From: an uncultured Pelagibacteraceae bacterium
GTDB lineage: Bacteria > Pseudomonadota > Alphaproteobacteria > Pelagibacterales > Pelagibacteraceae
DNA length: 59,911 nucleotides
Assembly: GCA_902618695.1 (NCBI GenBank)
Contig: CACNCB010000008.1
Location: 1-59,911 of the forward strand
Direction of reading: 5' to 3'
Within the stretch, counting starts at the first letter, position 1; each line of letters starts with the position of its first letter. A model generated the notes under the pieces. The model made no database searches and was not told the DNA's origin. It was given only the letters and a program-made list of their open reading frames with translations. The position numbers and the translations under genes were made by a program. Shown here piece after piece: positions 1 through 7,625 of the stretch.

Positions 1-1
1 T

Positions 2-886
2 GTGAACAGTTTTCAATTTAAACAAGAGATGAAAAAAAAATTTAATTTAAATTCAATTTGTATTTATAATCCTTTGAATTTAAAAGAAATAATTTCTCTT
101 GCTAAAAAAAAAATAAATTTTACATTTTTTAACAAAAAAAATTTTAATTTAATTAATGTGGCAAGATTAAACGAGCAAAAAGATCAAATTTTTTTATTAA
201 ATGCAATAAATCAAATTAAAAAAAGTATACCTTTAAAATTATTAATTATTGGTAGTGGAAATGAAAAAAATAGACTTTTAAAATTTATTAAAGAAAACAA
301 TCTCCAAAAGATTGTTAAAATATTACCTTTTACCAAAAACCCTTTTCCATATATTTTAAAATCAGACTTATTTGTTTTAACATCAAAATACGAAGGTTTA
401 CCAAACGTATTGTTGGAGTCAATGTCATTAAAAAAAATAATACTTTCTAGTAATTGTCCTACAGGGCCACAGGAAATTTTGAACAATGGAAGAGGTGGTT
501 TTTTATATAAGAAAAAAAATAAAAAACTTACAATAAGAAAAGCTAGAAACTTTTATAATGTAGATCAACTATTAAAATCCTGTGATATTGGTTTATCTTC
601 TGTCCTTTTAAAAAAAAGTATTTTAAAAAGTAAAAATGTGTTCCCAAATCTCAAAACCAAAGAGGATTTTGTATTATGGCTAAAGTTACTAAAAAAAGGT
701 TATCAAATTGGATCTTTAAATAAAAATTTAATGAGTTGGAGAAAACTTCATAATTCACTTTCTTCATCAATTTTACAAAAATTATTTGATGGATTTAAAG
801 TATATAATACATACATGAAATTTAATGTAATTAAATCTTTTTATTTTCTAATTTGTTTATCTTTAAACTTTCTAAAAAAACAATAA
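2..886 (+). CDS. Hybrid glycosyltransferase (GT4-type C-domain fused to a GT2-type tail), 5' partial
   Basis: Residues about 48-172 read as the C-terminal nucleotide-sugar-binding domain of a GT-B (GT4-type) glycosyltransferase. They show NVARLNEQKD, LLIIGSGNEKNRL and the acidic loop EGLPNVLLESM near residue 131. From about residue 176 the protein instead resembles the tail of GT-A (GT2) enzymes: a CDIGLSSVLLKKS block, then FPNLKTKEDFVLWLKLLKKG and a short hydrophobic C-terminus. No N-terminal GT-B domain is visible, so the gene almost certainly starts before the window and the GTG at base 2 is only the first in-frame start. The next gene follows after 3 bases. It probably adds a sugar to a surface polysaccharide; donor and acceptor are unknown. 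The hybrid build is discussed as a finding. Confidence 0.75.
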   Translation: MNSFQFKQEMKKKFNLNSICIYNPLNLKEIISLAKKKINFTFFNKKNFNLINVARLNEQKDQIFLLNAINQIKKSIPLKLLIIGSGNEKNRLLKFIKENNLQKIVKILPFTKNPFPYILKSDLFVLTSKYEGLPNVLLESMSLKKIILSSNCPTGPQEILNNGRGGFLYKKKNKKLTIRKARNFYNVDQLLKSCDIGLSSVLLKKSILKSKNVFPNLKTKEDFVLWLKLLKKGYQIGSLNKNLMSWRKLHNSLSSSILQKLFDGFKVYNTYMKFNVIKSFYFLICLSLNFLKKQ

Positions 887-889
887 GTT

Positions 890-1912
890 ATGTTTAATAT
901 TTTTTTGGTTATATTAATTCCACTAATAATTTATTTCATTAATTCGCTTATTATTAGAAAGAAATTTATACCAAATTTTTCAGGCAATATACATCAAAGG
1001 TTTCTTAACAATAAAAATGTTCCCTTGTCAGGTGGGATATTTCTTTCTGTGGTTCTAATTTATATTTTTTTCAACGACCCTACTTTTTTAAAGGTGACTA
1101 TTTTTTTAATATTTTTAATCGGTTTTTTTTCAGACATTAATTTTTTGACTTCTGTGAAATGGAGGTTTCTTTTCCAATCTTTAACAATATTTTTTTTTAT
1201 ATATTTCTCAGATAATATTGTTCAATCAATAAGAATAGATTTCCTTGATGTTTATCTTCAAAATTTTTGGATAAGTTTGTTATTTACTTCTTTTTGTCTG
1301 ATGATACTTATCAATGGAACAAACTTTATAGATGGATTGAATGGTTTAATTATTTCTTATTTTTCAATTATTCTTTATATTCTTTTTATATTGGGTTGGA
1401 CTGAATTATTTTTTCCTTCTAATTTAAATTATGTGATCTTACTTTTAACTGTAGTTACTCTAATTCTATTGAATTTCTCTAATAAACTTTATATGGGGGA
1501 CTCTGGTTCATATGTTATTGGATTTTTAATGGGCTATATCTTGATTGTAATTTATACAAAATTTCCGTTGATTTCCCCTTATTTTGTAGCTCTATTGCTA
1601 TGGTATCCAGCATTTGAAATTTTGTTTTCAATTGTTAGAAAATTAAAGACTAAAAAATCACCTATTGAACCTGACAACAGTCACTTACATCACTTGTTAT
1701 TTTTTTTCATTGAAAAAAAATTTTCTTTTAAAAAGAATACATGTAACAATGTTACAAGTATTTTTATAATTACCTATAATTTTATAATCTTTAATATTTC
1801 TCTTATAGATATTTACTTTACTTATTATCATGTATTTTTAATTTTACTAAATGTTAGTATTTACTTATTGATTTATCTAAAATTATTAAAATACAAAAAA
1901 TTAAAGTCCTAA
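890..1912 (+). CDS. Polyprenyl-phosphate sugar-1-phosphate transferase (WecA/MraY family)
   Basis: This is a multi-pass membrane enzyme expected to move a sugar-1-phosphate from a UDP-sugar onto undecaprenyl phosphate, the first membrane step of O-antigen or capsule repeat synthesis. The family motifs are clear: NGTNFIDGLNGL at residues 142-153, YMGDSGS at 201-207, and a SHLHHLL histidine block near residue 266. The 340-residue length and roughly ten hydrophobic segments fit the WecA/TagO branch rather than peptidoglycan MraY, because the surroundings are glycan genes. It lies 3 bases after the hybrid glycosyltransferase. Its stop codon overlaps the stop of the convergent ligase-like gene. 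The sugar substrate cannot be read from the sequence. Confidence 0.85.
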   Translation: MFNIFLVILIPLIIYFINSLIIRKKFIPNFSGNIHQRFLNNKNVPLSGGIFLSVVLIYIFFNDPTFLKVTIFLIFLIGFFSDINFLTSVKWRFLFQSLTIFFFIYFSDNIVQSIRIDFLDVYLQNFWISLLFTSFCLMILINGTNFIDGLNGLIISYFSIILYILFILGWTELFFPSNLNYVILLLTVVTLILLNFSNKLYMGDSGSYVIGFLMGYILIVIYTKFPLISPYFVALLLWYPAFEILFSIVRKLKTKKSPIEPDNSHLHHLLFFFIEKKFSFKKNTCNNVTSIFIITYNFIIFNISLIDIYFTYYHVFLILLNVSIYLLIYLKLLKYKKLKS

Positions 1913-3186
1913 ATTTCCTCGTTTGAAAAATTCATAAATGCATAATTCATCCAAAAAATAGTAGCTGCATGAGATGTAAAAAAACTTCCAGACGGTATTA
2001 GAGGTAAAAAAGTGCTAATTATAAAAAAAAGACCAGCAAGCTTAAAGTTTCTATTCTTTGAATTTATATTTTTTTTGAAATTCAATAAACTTAATGTGAA
2101 AAAAATAATAAAACTTAAATATCCAACAATACCAAGTTCAGATAAAATTTCAATATGGACTTGATGTGGATGTATAGAAGAATTAATCCAATTGTGTTTA
2201 GTGTATTTAGCTTGGTTGGATGACTCGATTCTATAGTTTTTTAAACCAACACCATTAATTTTGTTTTCTAAAAAAATTTTTATTCCAAATCTATAGTGAT
2301 CAAAATAATTTAAATTTGAAACGTATAAAATAGGATTCTCAATTATTGGAACTAACATCTGATTTAAAAATCTTTTTTTATAATCATCATTATAATTAAT
2401 TGTAGAAAAGATTATAATTATTAAACCACATAAAAAGAAAAAATTTTTTTTATTTATTAATATTCTAGTGAAAAAAATAAATAACAATACAACAAATAGA
2501 GTTTTGATAAAATTTGATCTTTCGCCAATTAAAAAAGAAATTAATGTAATAACTAATGCACAAAAAAATATGAAATTTTTCTGATTTATCTTAATCTTAA
2601 TTAAATATTTTTGTCTTATAAACTCCGAGTTTAAAAGGAATGACAATACAATCAAACAAAAACCAAAATAAAAATGACCTATTTTTAGCTCATCATTAAA
2701 AAAACCCGCTAAACGACCAGGTATATAGGACGTGAAGCCTAATAAATTCTTTCCTGAAATAAACTCATATATTAGATCAATACTTACAATGAAAAAAATA
2801 AAAGACCAACTTGTTAAAATAATTTTTTGGTATCTTTGATTATTTATATTTAAATAATATATCAAAGCCATTACGAAAATAATATATCTCACAAATCCAA
2901 AAGCTCTTCCAAGTGAATTTTGAAAATCAATACTAAATACAAGATTGAAAAGAAAAATTAGCCAGAGACCACAGAGATAGTAAAAAATATCTTTATTAAA
3001 AAAAGAAAATTTTTTTTTTTTAAAAATATCAAATAAAAATATCAAATTAATTAAAATTACACATAAGTTAACTATTCCCGTTCCAAGAAAAAAAGCTATA
3101 GGATAGATGGATAAAATTGAAATACCTAAAAAATGATTAAAATTGCTTGAAATTTCACCTTTAATTTGTTTTATAAAATTAAACAT
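1909..3186 (-). CDS. O-antigen ligase-like membrane protein (WaaL/Wzy family)
   Basis: A 425-residue, roughly twelve-segment membrane protein. The large periplasmic loop ends in SIHPHQVHIEILSELGIVGY (around residue 340), the His-Pro-His and Glu-x-Gly signature of the O-antigen ligase/polymerase family. Members transfer undecaprenyl-linked glycan to lipid A core or polymerise repeat units; ligase and polymerase cannot be separated here. The TAG stop overlaps the TAA of the convergent gene on the plus strand. An A12 homopolymer in the coding strand near base 3010 encodes part of a lysine run and could be a slippage site. The gene is divergent from the next glycosyltransferase. Confidence 0.8.
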   Translation of the reverse strand: MFNFIKQIKGEISSNFNHFLGISILSIYPIAFFLGTGIVNLCVILINLIFLFDIFKKKKFSFFNKDIFYYLCGLWLIFLFNLVFSIDFQNSLGRAFGFVRYIIFVMALIYYLNINNQRYQKIILTSWSFIFFIVSIDLIYEFISGKNLLGFTSYIPGRLAGFFNDELKIGHFYFGFCLIVLSFLLNSEFIRQKYLIKIKINQKNFIFFCALVITLISFLIGERSNFIKTLFVVLLFIFFTRILINKKNFFFLCGLIIIIFSTINYNDDYKKRFLNQMLVPIIENPILYVSNLNYFDHYRFGIKIFLENKINGVGLKNYRIESSNQAKYTKHNWINSSIHPHQVHIEILSELGIVGYLSFIIFFTLSLLNFKKNINSKNRNFKLAGLFFIISTFLPLIPSGSFFTSHAATIFWMNYAFMNFSNEEI

Positions 3187-3267
3187 ATATATATTATTTT
3201 TTTTGAATTCTTTAGATTATATTATCAATATCTTAAATGGATTATTATCAAACTCAAACGAATTGTT

Positions 3268-3271
3268 GGAG
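3268..3271 (+). promoter_or_regulatory. Ribosome binding site for the TTG-started GT2 gene
   Basis: GGAG lies 7 bases before the TTG at 3279. It is the best Shine-Dalgarno match nearby and supports TTG as the start of the downstream glycosyltransferase. Confidence 0.5.
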
Positions 3272-3278
3272 ATAATTT

Positions 3279-4061
3279 TTGAAAAAGATTAAGGCATCGG
3301 TTTTAATTGCTAACTATAATAATCAAAAGTACATCAAGGCATGTATAGATTCTTTAATTGTTCAAACTCACAAAAATTTTGAAATTATTTTCCATGATGA
3401 TTGTTCAAATGATAATTCAATAAAATATGTTAAGAAATATAAAAATATAAAAATTATAAAAAATAAGAAAAGAGGCAAGTATGGATCTTTTAATCAAATT
3501 GCTGCATATGAAAGAGCTTTTAATCTCAGCTCTGGTGAAATAATATTTTTATTAGATAGTGATGACTTATTTTTAAAAAATAAAATAGAAACCATCATAC
3601 AAGTATTTGAAAAAGATAAAAAAATTAAAGTTATTTATGATCTACCGATTATTTTAAGTAACAAGAAAAAAGAAATTGTACACAATAAGACAAAGATTTT
3701 TAAAAATATATGGCCATATATCCCTCCACAAAGTTGTATTTCTTTGAGAAGAAGAAACTTTAAAAAAATTATTAAAAAAATTAACATTAAAAAATATCAC
3801 GATATTTGGATGGATTTTAGAATAGCAATTTACCAAGAATATTTAGCAAAAAATTTTTTTGTATTAGATGAAAATTTAACAATTTATCGAAAAAGTGATA
3901 ACAATGCTTCAGCTAAATTTAGAAAATTTTCGAAAAATTGGTGGAAAAGAAGACTAGATGCACATAATTACGTAAAACTATTCTTTAAAAAAAATAATTT
4001 AAATTATAGAAAAAATTTTGATTATTATTTAACCAAATTGATTGTTTATTTTACAGCTTAA
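3279..4061 (+). CDS. Family 2 glycosyltransferase
   Basis: A GT-A fold glycosyltransferase. The N-terminus KASVLIANYNNQKYIKACIDSLIVQ is the nucleotide-binding start of the family, and FLLDSDDLF near residue 91 carries the metal-binding D-x-D type motif. A terminal acceptor domain has the IWMDFRIAI block near residue 174. The start is TTG, chosen because a GGAG box lies 7 bases upstream and the family N-terminus begins immediately. The stop is directly followed by the ATG of the next epimerase gene, so the two are very likely co-transcribed. It presumably acts in assembly of a surface glycan; the sugar is unknown. Confidence 0.82.
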   Translation: MKKIKASVLIANYNNQKYIKACIDSLIVQTHKNFEIIFHDDCSNDNSIKYVKKYKNIKIIKNKKRGKYGSFNQIAAYERAFNLSSGEIIFLLDSDDLFLKNKIETIIQVFEKDKKIKVIYDLPIILSNKKKEIVHNKTKIFKNIWPYIPPQSCISLRRRNFKKIIKKINIKKYHDIWMDFRIAIYQEYLAKNFFVLDENLTIYRKSDNNASAKFRKFSKNWWKRRLDAHNYVKLFFKKNNLNYRKNFDYYLTKLIVYFTA

Positions 4062-4901
4062 ATGAAAAGAATATTAATAATTGGTAAAAATAGCTTTGTT
4101 GGAAAAAATCTTTTTTTTTACCTAAATGAATATTTTAAAGTTAAAAAAATTAGTTTTTATGATTTCAAAAGATTAAAAAAAAACCAAATAAATAAATTCG
4201 ATTTTGTAATTAACTGTTCTTTATTAAAAAAATACACAACAAAAAATTACTCAGAGGCAAATGATATTGATTTGCAAATAGCAAAAAAAATATCAAAATT
4301 TCCAATTAGAATGATTTTTTTAAGTTCAAGAAAAGTTTATAAATCTAAAAATAATATAAGAGAAAATAGTCCTTTAAAACCGCTATGTTTTTATTCTAAA
4401 AATAAATTAAAAACCGAAAATAAAATAACAAATTTATTAAATGATAAAGTTTTAATTTTAAGAATTTCTAATTTGATTGGAAAAATATATTTACGCCCAT
4501 ATCATAGAAAGATACATCATACGTTTTTTGATAATTTTTTTGGAAATATTAAAAAAAATATTATCTTTAACAATAAAAATATATATAAAGACTTTATTAC
4601 TACAAAAAAACTTGGTGAGATAGTTAGAAAACTAATGATAAAAAAAACATATGGTGTATTTAACGTATCAATTGGTGAAAAAATTTACTTAGATGACATG
4701 GTTAGTTGGTTAAATTATTATAATGTTAATAAAAATTTAAAATTAAAAAAATTGCCTAAAAATTTTAATAAAGATTGTTTTTATTTAAATAATTCAAAAT
4801 TAAAAAACAAAATTAATATTAAAATCTCCAAATCAGATCTTAAGAATTTTTGTATTGAATTAAGTAGAGAATTTTTTTCCTCATACAAGCTTAAAGTGTG
4901 A
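4062..4901 (+). CDS. NAD-dependent sugar epimerase/reductase (extended SDR family)
   Basis: The start MKRILIIGKNSFVGKNLFFYL contains the Rossmann G-x-x-x-F-V-G-x-N dinucleotide loop. FLSSRKVY followed by FYSKNKLKTE supplies the SDR serine and Y-x-x-x-K catalytic residues. At 279 residues it resembles RmlD/WcaG-type nucleotide-sugar reductases or epimerases, but the C-terminal half is divergent and very Lys/Asn-rich. It begins at the base after the previous gene's stop and is followed 11 bases later by a second SDR gene. The pair may work in successive steps on one nucleotide sugar; that is inference from position. Confidence 0.7.
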   Translation: MKRILIIGKNSFVGKNLFFYLNEYFKVKKISFYDFKRLKKNQINKFDFVINCSLLKKYTTKNYSEANDIDLQIAKKISKFPIRMIFLSSRKVYKSKNNIRENSPLKPLCFYSKNKLKTENKITNLLNDKVLILRISNLIGKIYLRPYHRKIHHTFFDNFFGNIKKNIIFNNKNIYKDFITTKKLGEIVRKLMIKKTYGVFNVSIGEKIYLDDMVSWLNYYNVNKNLKLKKLPKNFNKDCFYLNNSKLKNKINIKISKSDLKNFCIELSREFFSSYKLKV

Positions 4902-4912
4902 TTAATTAAAAA

Positions 4913-5791
4913 ATGAAGAATATAATTGTTGTAACAGGTGGAGCGGGGTTCGTTGGATCTAATCTTATTGAATTATTTTTAAAAAAAACAAAATTTAAAA
5001 TATTTAGTATAGATAATTATTCAACTGGAAAAATAAAGAATCATCTTAAAAGTAAAAGAGTAAAGTATTTTAAAAATGATACAAAAGACATATCCGTTGT
5101 TCTAAAAAAATATAAAAACAACATCCACACAATTTTTCATTTTGGTGAATTTTCGAGAATATATCAAAGCTTTTTAAGGATGAACGAATGCATTAATTCA
5201 AATTCTATAGGTTCTCACGCAGTTTTTAATTATTGTTTAAATAATGATATAAAACTGATTTATTCTGCAACCTCAGCAAGCATAGGAAATAGAGGAAATG
5301 ATAAAAATTTATCTCCTTATGCTTTTACAAAAGCTAAAAACTTAGAATTGCTAGAAAATTTAAAAAAATGGTTTAATTTTAGATTTGAAATAATTTATTT
5401 TTATAACGTATATGGTCCAAAGCAAATCTGCGTAGGTGATATGGCAACCGTAATAGGAATTTTTGAAAATCAATATAGAACTAATAAACCATTAACTGTT
5501 GTTAATCCAGGAACACAAACAAGAAGATTTACGCATATTTCAGATACCGTTGAAGCATGTTATCTTGCTTGGAAAAAAAATAAGTGTAGGCATTATAGTA
5601 TTTCTAATAGAAGAAGTTACAGTATTATAAATGTTGCAAAAATGTTCAAAAGTAGAATTAAGTATTTGCCTTCTAGAGCTGGTGAAAGATATGCTTCGGC
5701 TTTAACTAATCTTAATTTATCAAATAAAGTTTATAAATTGTTTGGAAAAATAAAGTTAACAGACTACATAAAAAAAGTTATAAATAGCTAA
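4913..5791 (+). CDS. NAD-dependent nucleotide-sugar epimerase (GalE-like)
   Basis: An extended SDR with the classic start VVTGGAGFVGSNLIELF, an acidic residue after beta-2 (SIDNYSTGK, as in UDP-sugar epimerases), the YSATSAS serine block and the SPYAFTKAK Y-x-x-x-K catalytic pair. YFYNVYGPKQ and RRFTHISDTVEA are the usual late motifs of UDP-glucose 4-epimerase and its relatives. The length of 292 residues is slightly short. This is the last glycan gene before the 5S rRNA promoter. Likely product: a 4-epimerised or 4,6-modified UDP-sugar; the exact substrate is not deducible. Confidence 0.8.
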   Translation: MKNIIVVTGGAGFVGSNLIELFLKKTKFKIFSIDNYSTGKIKNHLKSKRVKYFKNDTKDISVVLKKYKNNIHTIFHFGEFSRIYQSFLRMNECINSNSIGSHAVFNYCLNNDIKLIYSATSASIGNRGNDKNLSPYAFTKAKNLELLENLKKWFNFRFEIIYFYNVYGPKQICVGDMATVIGIFENQYRTNKPLTVVNPGTQTRRFTHISDTVEACYLAWKKNKCRHYSISNRRSYSIINVAKMFKSRIKYLPSRAGERYASALTNLNLSNKVYKLFGKIKLTDYIKKVINS

Positions 5792-5812
5792 CTTTTTGAT
5801 CAAATTTGAGTA

Positions 5813-5840
5813 TTTACAATATTAATTAAAAATGTATAAC
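5813..5840 (+). promoter_or_regulatory. Candidate dedicated sigma-70-type promoter for 5S rRNA
   Basis: TTTACA at 5813-5818 and TATAAC at 5835-5840 are separated by 16 bases. The predicted start of transcription (about 5846-5848) falls on the first base of the 5S rRNA as defined by its terminal helix. Boxes and spacing are read from the sequence; activity is inferred. Confidence 0.55.
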
Positions 5841-5845
5841 CATCA

Positions 5846-5961
5846 CGCCGGTGATTATTGCGGAGGTGTTATACCCGATCCCATTCCGAACTCGGAAGTC
5901 AAGCCCTTCAGCGCCAATGGTACTTTGTCTTAAGACATGGAAGAGTAGGACGTTGCCGGCA
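5846..5961 (+). rRNA. rrf: 5S ribosomal RNA
   Basis: The terminal helix is formed by GCCGG at 5847-5851 with CCGGC at 5956-5960. Between them lie the conserved CCCGATCCCATTCCGAACTC loop and the AGAGTAGGACG segment typical of bacterial 5S RNA. No 23S or 16S sequence lies upstream within the window, so this 5S is detached from the rest of the rRNA operon. No terminator-like hairpin follows. rpmJ starts 12 bases after the RNA, so transcription probably continues into it. Confidence 0.95.
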
Positions 5962-5973
5962 TAAAATTAAATT

Positions 5974-6099
5974 ATGAAAATAAAAAGTTCACTAAAATCC
6001 ATAAAAAAAAGAGATCTAAACTCAAAATTAGTTAGAAGAAGAGGCAGGGTTTATGTGATAAACAAAACTAATCCAAAATTTAAAGCAAGACAAAAATAA
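5974..6099 (+). CDS. rpmJ: 50S ribosomal protein L36
   Basis: The 41-residue product begins [18 protein letters not shown] and continues with [22 protein letters not shown], the standard L36 layout of the bacterial large subunit. It has the long form without the zinc-binding cysteines (the C-minus type common in Proteobacteria). No Shine-Dalgarno box is seen. It sits 12 bases downstream of the 5S rRNA, and 5 bases before the next small gene. Confidence 0.93.
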   Translation: MKIKSSLKSIKKRDLNSKLVRRRGRVYVINKTNPKFKARQK

Positions 6100-6104
6100 A
6101 TTTT

Positions 6105-6215
6105 ATGGATAATGAAAACCATAAAAGTACCTGGAATAATTTTACTAAATTTGTGCTGTGGGGAACTGTGGCTGTAATATCTGTTCTGGTGCTAATGGCA
6201 ATTTTCTTGTTATAA
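6105..6215 (+). CDS. Small aa3-type cytochrome c oxidase subunit IV-like protein
   Basis: A 36-residue protein: polar N-terminus MDNENHKSTWNNFTKFVLWG, then a single transmembrane helix (about residues 17-36). The H-x-x-TW-x-x-F-T-K block before the helix matches the short bacterial aa3 oxidase subunit IV family found in Alphaproteobacteria, a non-catalytic single-helix subunit at the edge of the oxidase. It lies between rpmJ and pntAA; the same small gene commonly sits near pnt genes in this class. The main oxidase subunits are not in this window. Confidence 0.72.
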   Translation: MDNENHKSTWNNFTKFVLWGTVAVISVLVLMAIFLL

Positions 6216-6224
6216 ACTTGAACA

Positions 6225-7313
6225 ATGAGAATTGGATCTATTTTAGAAAATCAAAAAGCAGAAAAAAGAATTGCTATAACTCCTGATATAGTAAAAAAAT
6301 ATATATCCTTAGGTTTTGATGTTTTGTTAGTTAAAAATTATGGTTCACATCTTGGAATGAAAGATGAGTTGTATTTAGAACAAGGTGCAAATATTTTAGA
6401 AAATGAAAATGAAGTTTTAAGTTCATCTGATATAATTGTTCAACTCTCAATGTTATCTGATGATAAAATTTCAAAGATTAATGAAAATGGAACATTAATA
6501 GGTATTTTGAATCCCTATGAGAATAAAGAAAAATTACAAAATTTATCAAAAAAAAAAATTAATTTCTTTTCATTAGAATTACTTCCAAGAATAACGAGAG
6601 CACAATCAATGGACATATTGTCTTCTCAAGCAAACTTAGCTGGATACAAGGCAGTTATAGAGTCTTTTGCAAATTTTCAAAAGGCAATTCCAATGATGAT
6701 GACTGCTGCAGGTACAGTACCAGCTGCAAAAGTATTAGTAGTAGGAGCTGGGGTTGCTGGACTTCAAGCTATAGCAACTGCTAAAAGAATGGGCGCAATA
6801 GTTTTTGCAACAGATGTAAGAATGGCTTCAAAAGAACAAGTTGAAAGTTTAGGAGGTAAATTTCTTACAGTTGAGGGCTCAGAGAACTTAGAGACCGAAG
6901 GTGGTTATGCAAAAGAGGCTTCAGATCAATTTAAAAAAAAACAAGAGGATTTGTTATCTGAAACTTTAAAAAAAATTGATATCGTAATTTGTACGGCATT
7001 AATTCCAGGGAAAAGAGCACCTTTAATAATTAAAAAAAATATGTTTAATAATATGCAAGAAGGTTCAGTAATATATGATTTAGCTGCAATTCAAGGAGGA
7101 AATACTGCATTTACAGAGTTAGACAAAATTGTTGAAAATAATGGAGTGAGAATAATGGGTGAAAGTAATATTTTAAATAAATTACCTATTTCTGCTTCGA
7201 GTTTATTTGCAAAAAATGTATATAATTTTGTTGATAATTTATTCGATAAAAAAAATAAAAAAATTAATATTAATTTAGAAGATGAAATTATAGAAAAGAC
7301 ATTAATTAAATAA
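6225..7313 (+). CDS. pntAA: NAD(P) transhydrogenase subunit alpha, part 1 (NAD-binding domain I)
   Basis: This encodes the soluble NAD(H)-binding domain of proton-translocating transhydrogenase, which uses the proton gradient to move hydride from NADH to NADP+. It begins MRIGSILENQKAEKRIAITPDIVKKY, as in the alanine dehydrogenase/PNT N-domain. The Rossmann loop KVLVVGAGVAGLQAIATAKRMGA lies near residue 170 and RITRAQSMDILSSQANLAGY near 122. The 362-residue length fits the split three-gene (alphaproteobacterial) form rather than the fused E. coli PntA. The next gene starts 3 bases after the stop. Confidence 0.95.
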   Translation: MRIGSILENQKAEKRIAITPDIVKKYISLGFDVLLVKNYGSHLGMKDELYLEQGANILENENEVLSSSDIIVQLSMLSDDKISKINENGTLIGILNPYENKEKLQNLSKKKINFFSLELLPRITRAQSMDILSSQANLAGYKAVIESFANFQKAIPMMMTAAGTVPAAKVLVVGAGVAGLQAIATAKRMGAIVFATDVRMASKEQVESLGGKFLTVEGSENLETEGGYAKEASDQFKKKQEDLLSETLKKIDIVICTALIPGKRAPLIIKKNMFNNMQEGSVIYDLAAIQGGNTAFTELDKIVENNGVRIMGESNILNKLPISASSLFAKNVYNFVDNLFDKKNKKININLEDEIIEKTLIK

Positions 7314-7316
7314 CTT

Positions 7317-7625
7317 ATGGAAATAGATCCCTTAATATTTAGACTGAGCATATTTATTCTATCAATATTTGTTGGATATTATGTTGTATGGAGTGTTACC
7401 CCCTCATTACATACTCCATTAATGTCCGTTACCAACGCTATTTCATCTGTAATTATAGTTGGAGCAATAATTGCAGGTTTATCAGGTGACTCTGAAAGTG
7501 TTTTTAATACCTCAAGTCTTTTTGGTTTTCTAGCTATTGCATTAGCAGCAATTAATATTTTTGGGGGGTTTCTTGTAACGCAAAGAATGTTAGCCATGTA
7601 TAAAAAAAAGAAAAAAGATAAGTAA
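7317..7625 (+). CDS. pntAB: NAD(P) transhydrogenase subunit alpha, part 2 (membrane segment)
   Basis: A 102-residue membrane protein with about three helices, including TPSLHTPLMSVTNAISSVIIVGA, the conserved first half of transhydrogenase domain II. It is the separate PntAB subunit that assembles with PntAA and PntB. Its TAA stop overlaps the ATG of pntB (TAATG), indicating translational coupling. A lysine-rich tail faces the cytoplasm. Confidence 0.94.
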   Translation: MEIDPLIFRLSIFILSIFVGYYVVWSVTPSLHTPLMSVTNAISSVIIVGAIIAGLSGDSESVFNTSSLFGFLAIALAAINIFGGFLVTQRMLAMYKKKKKDK

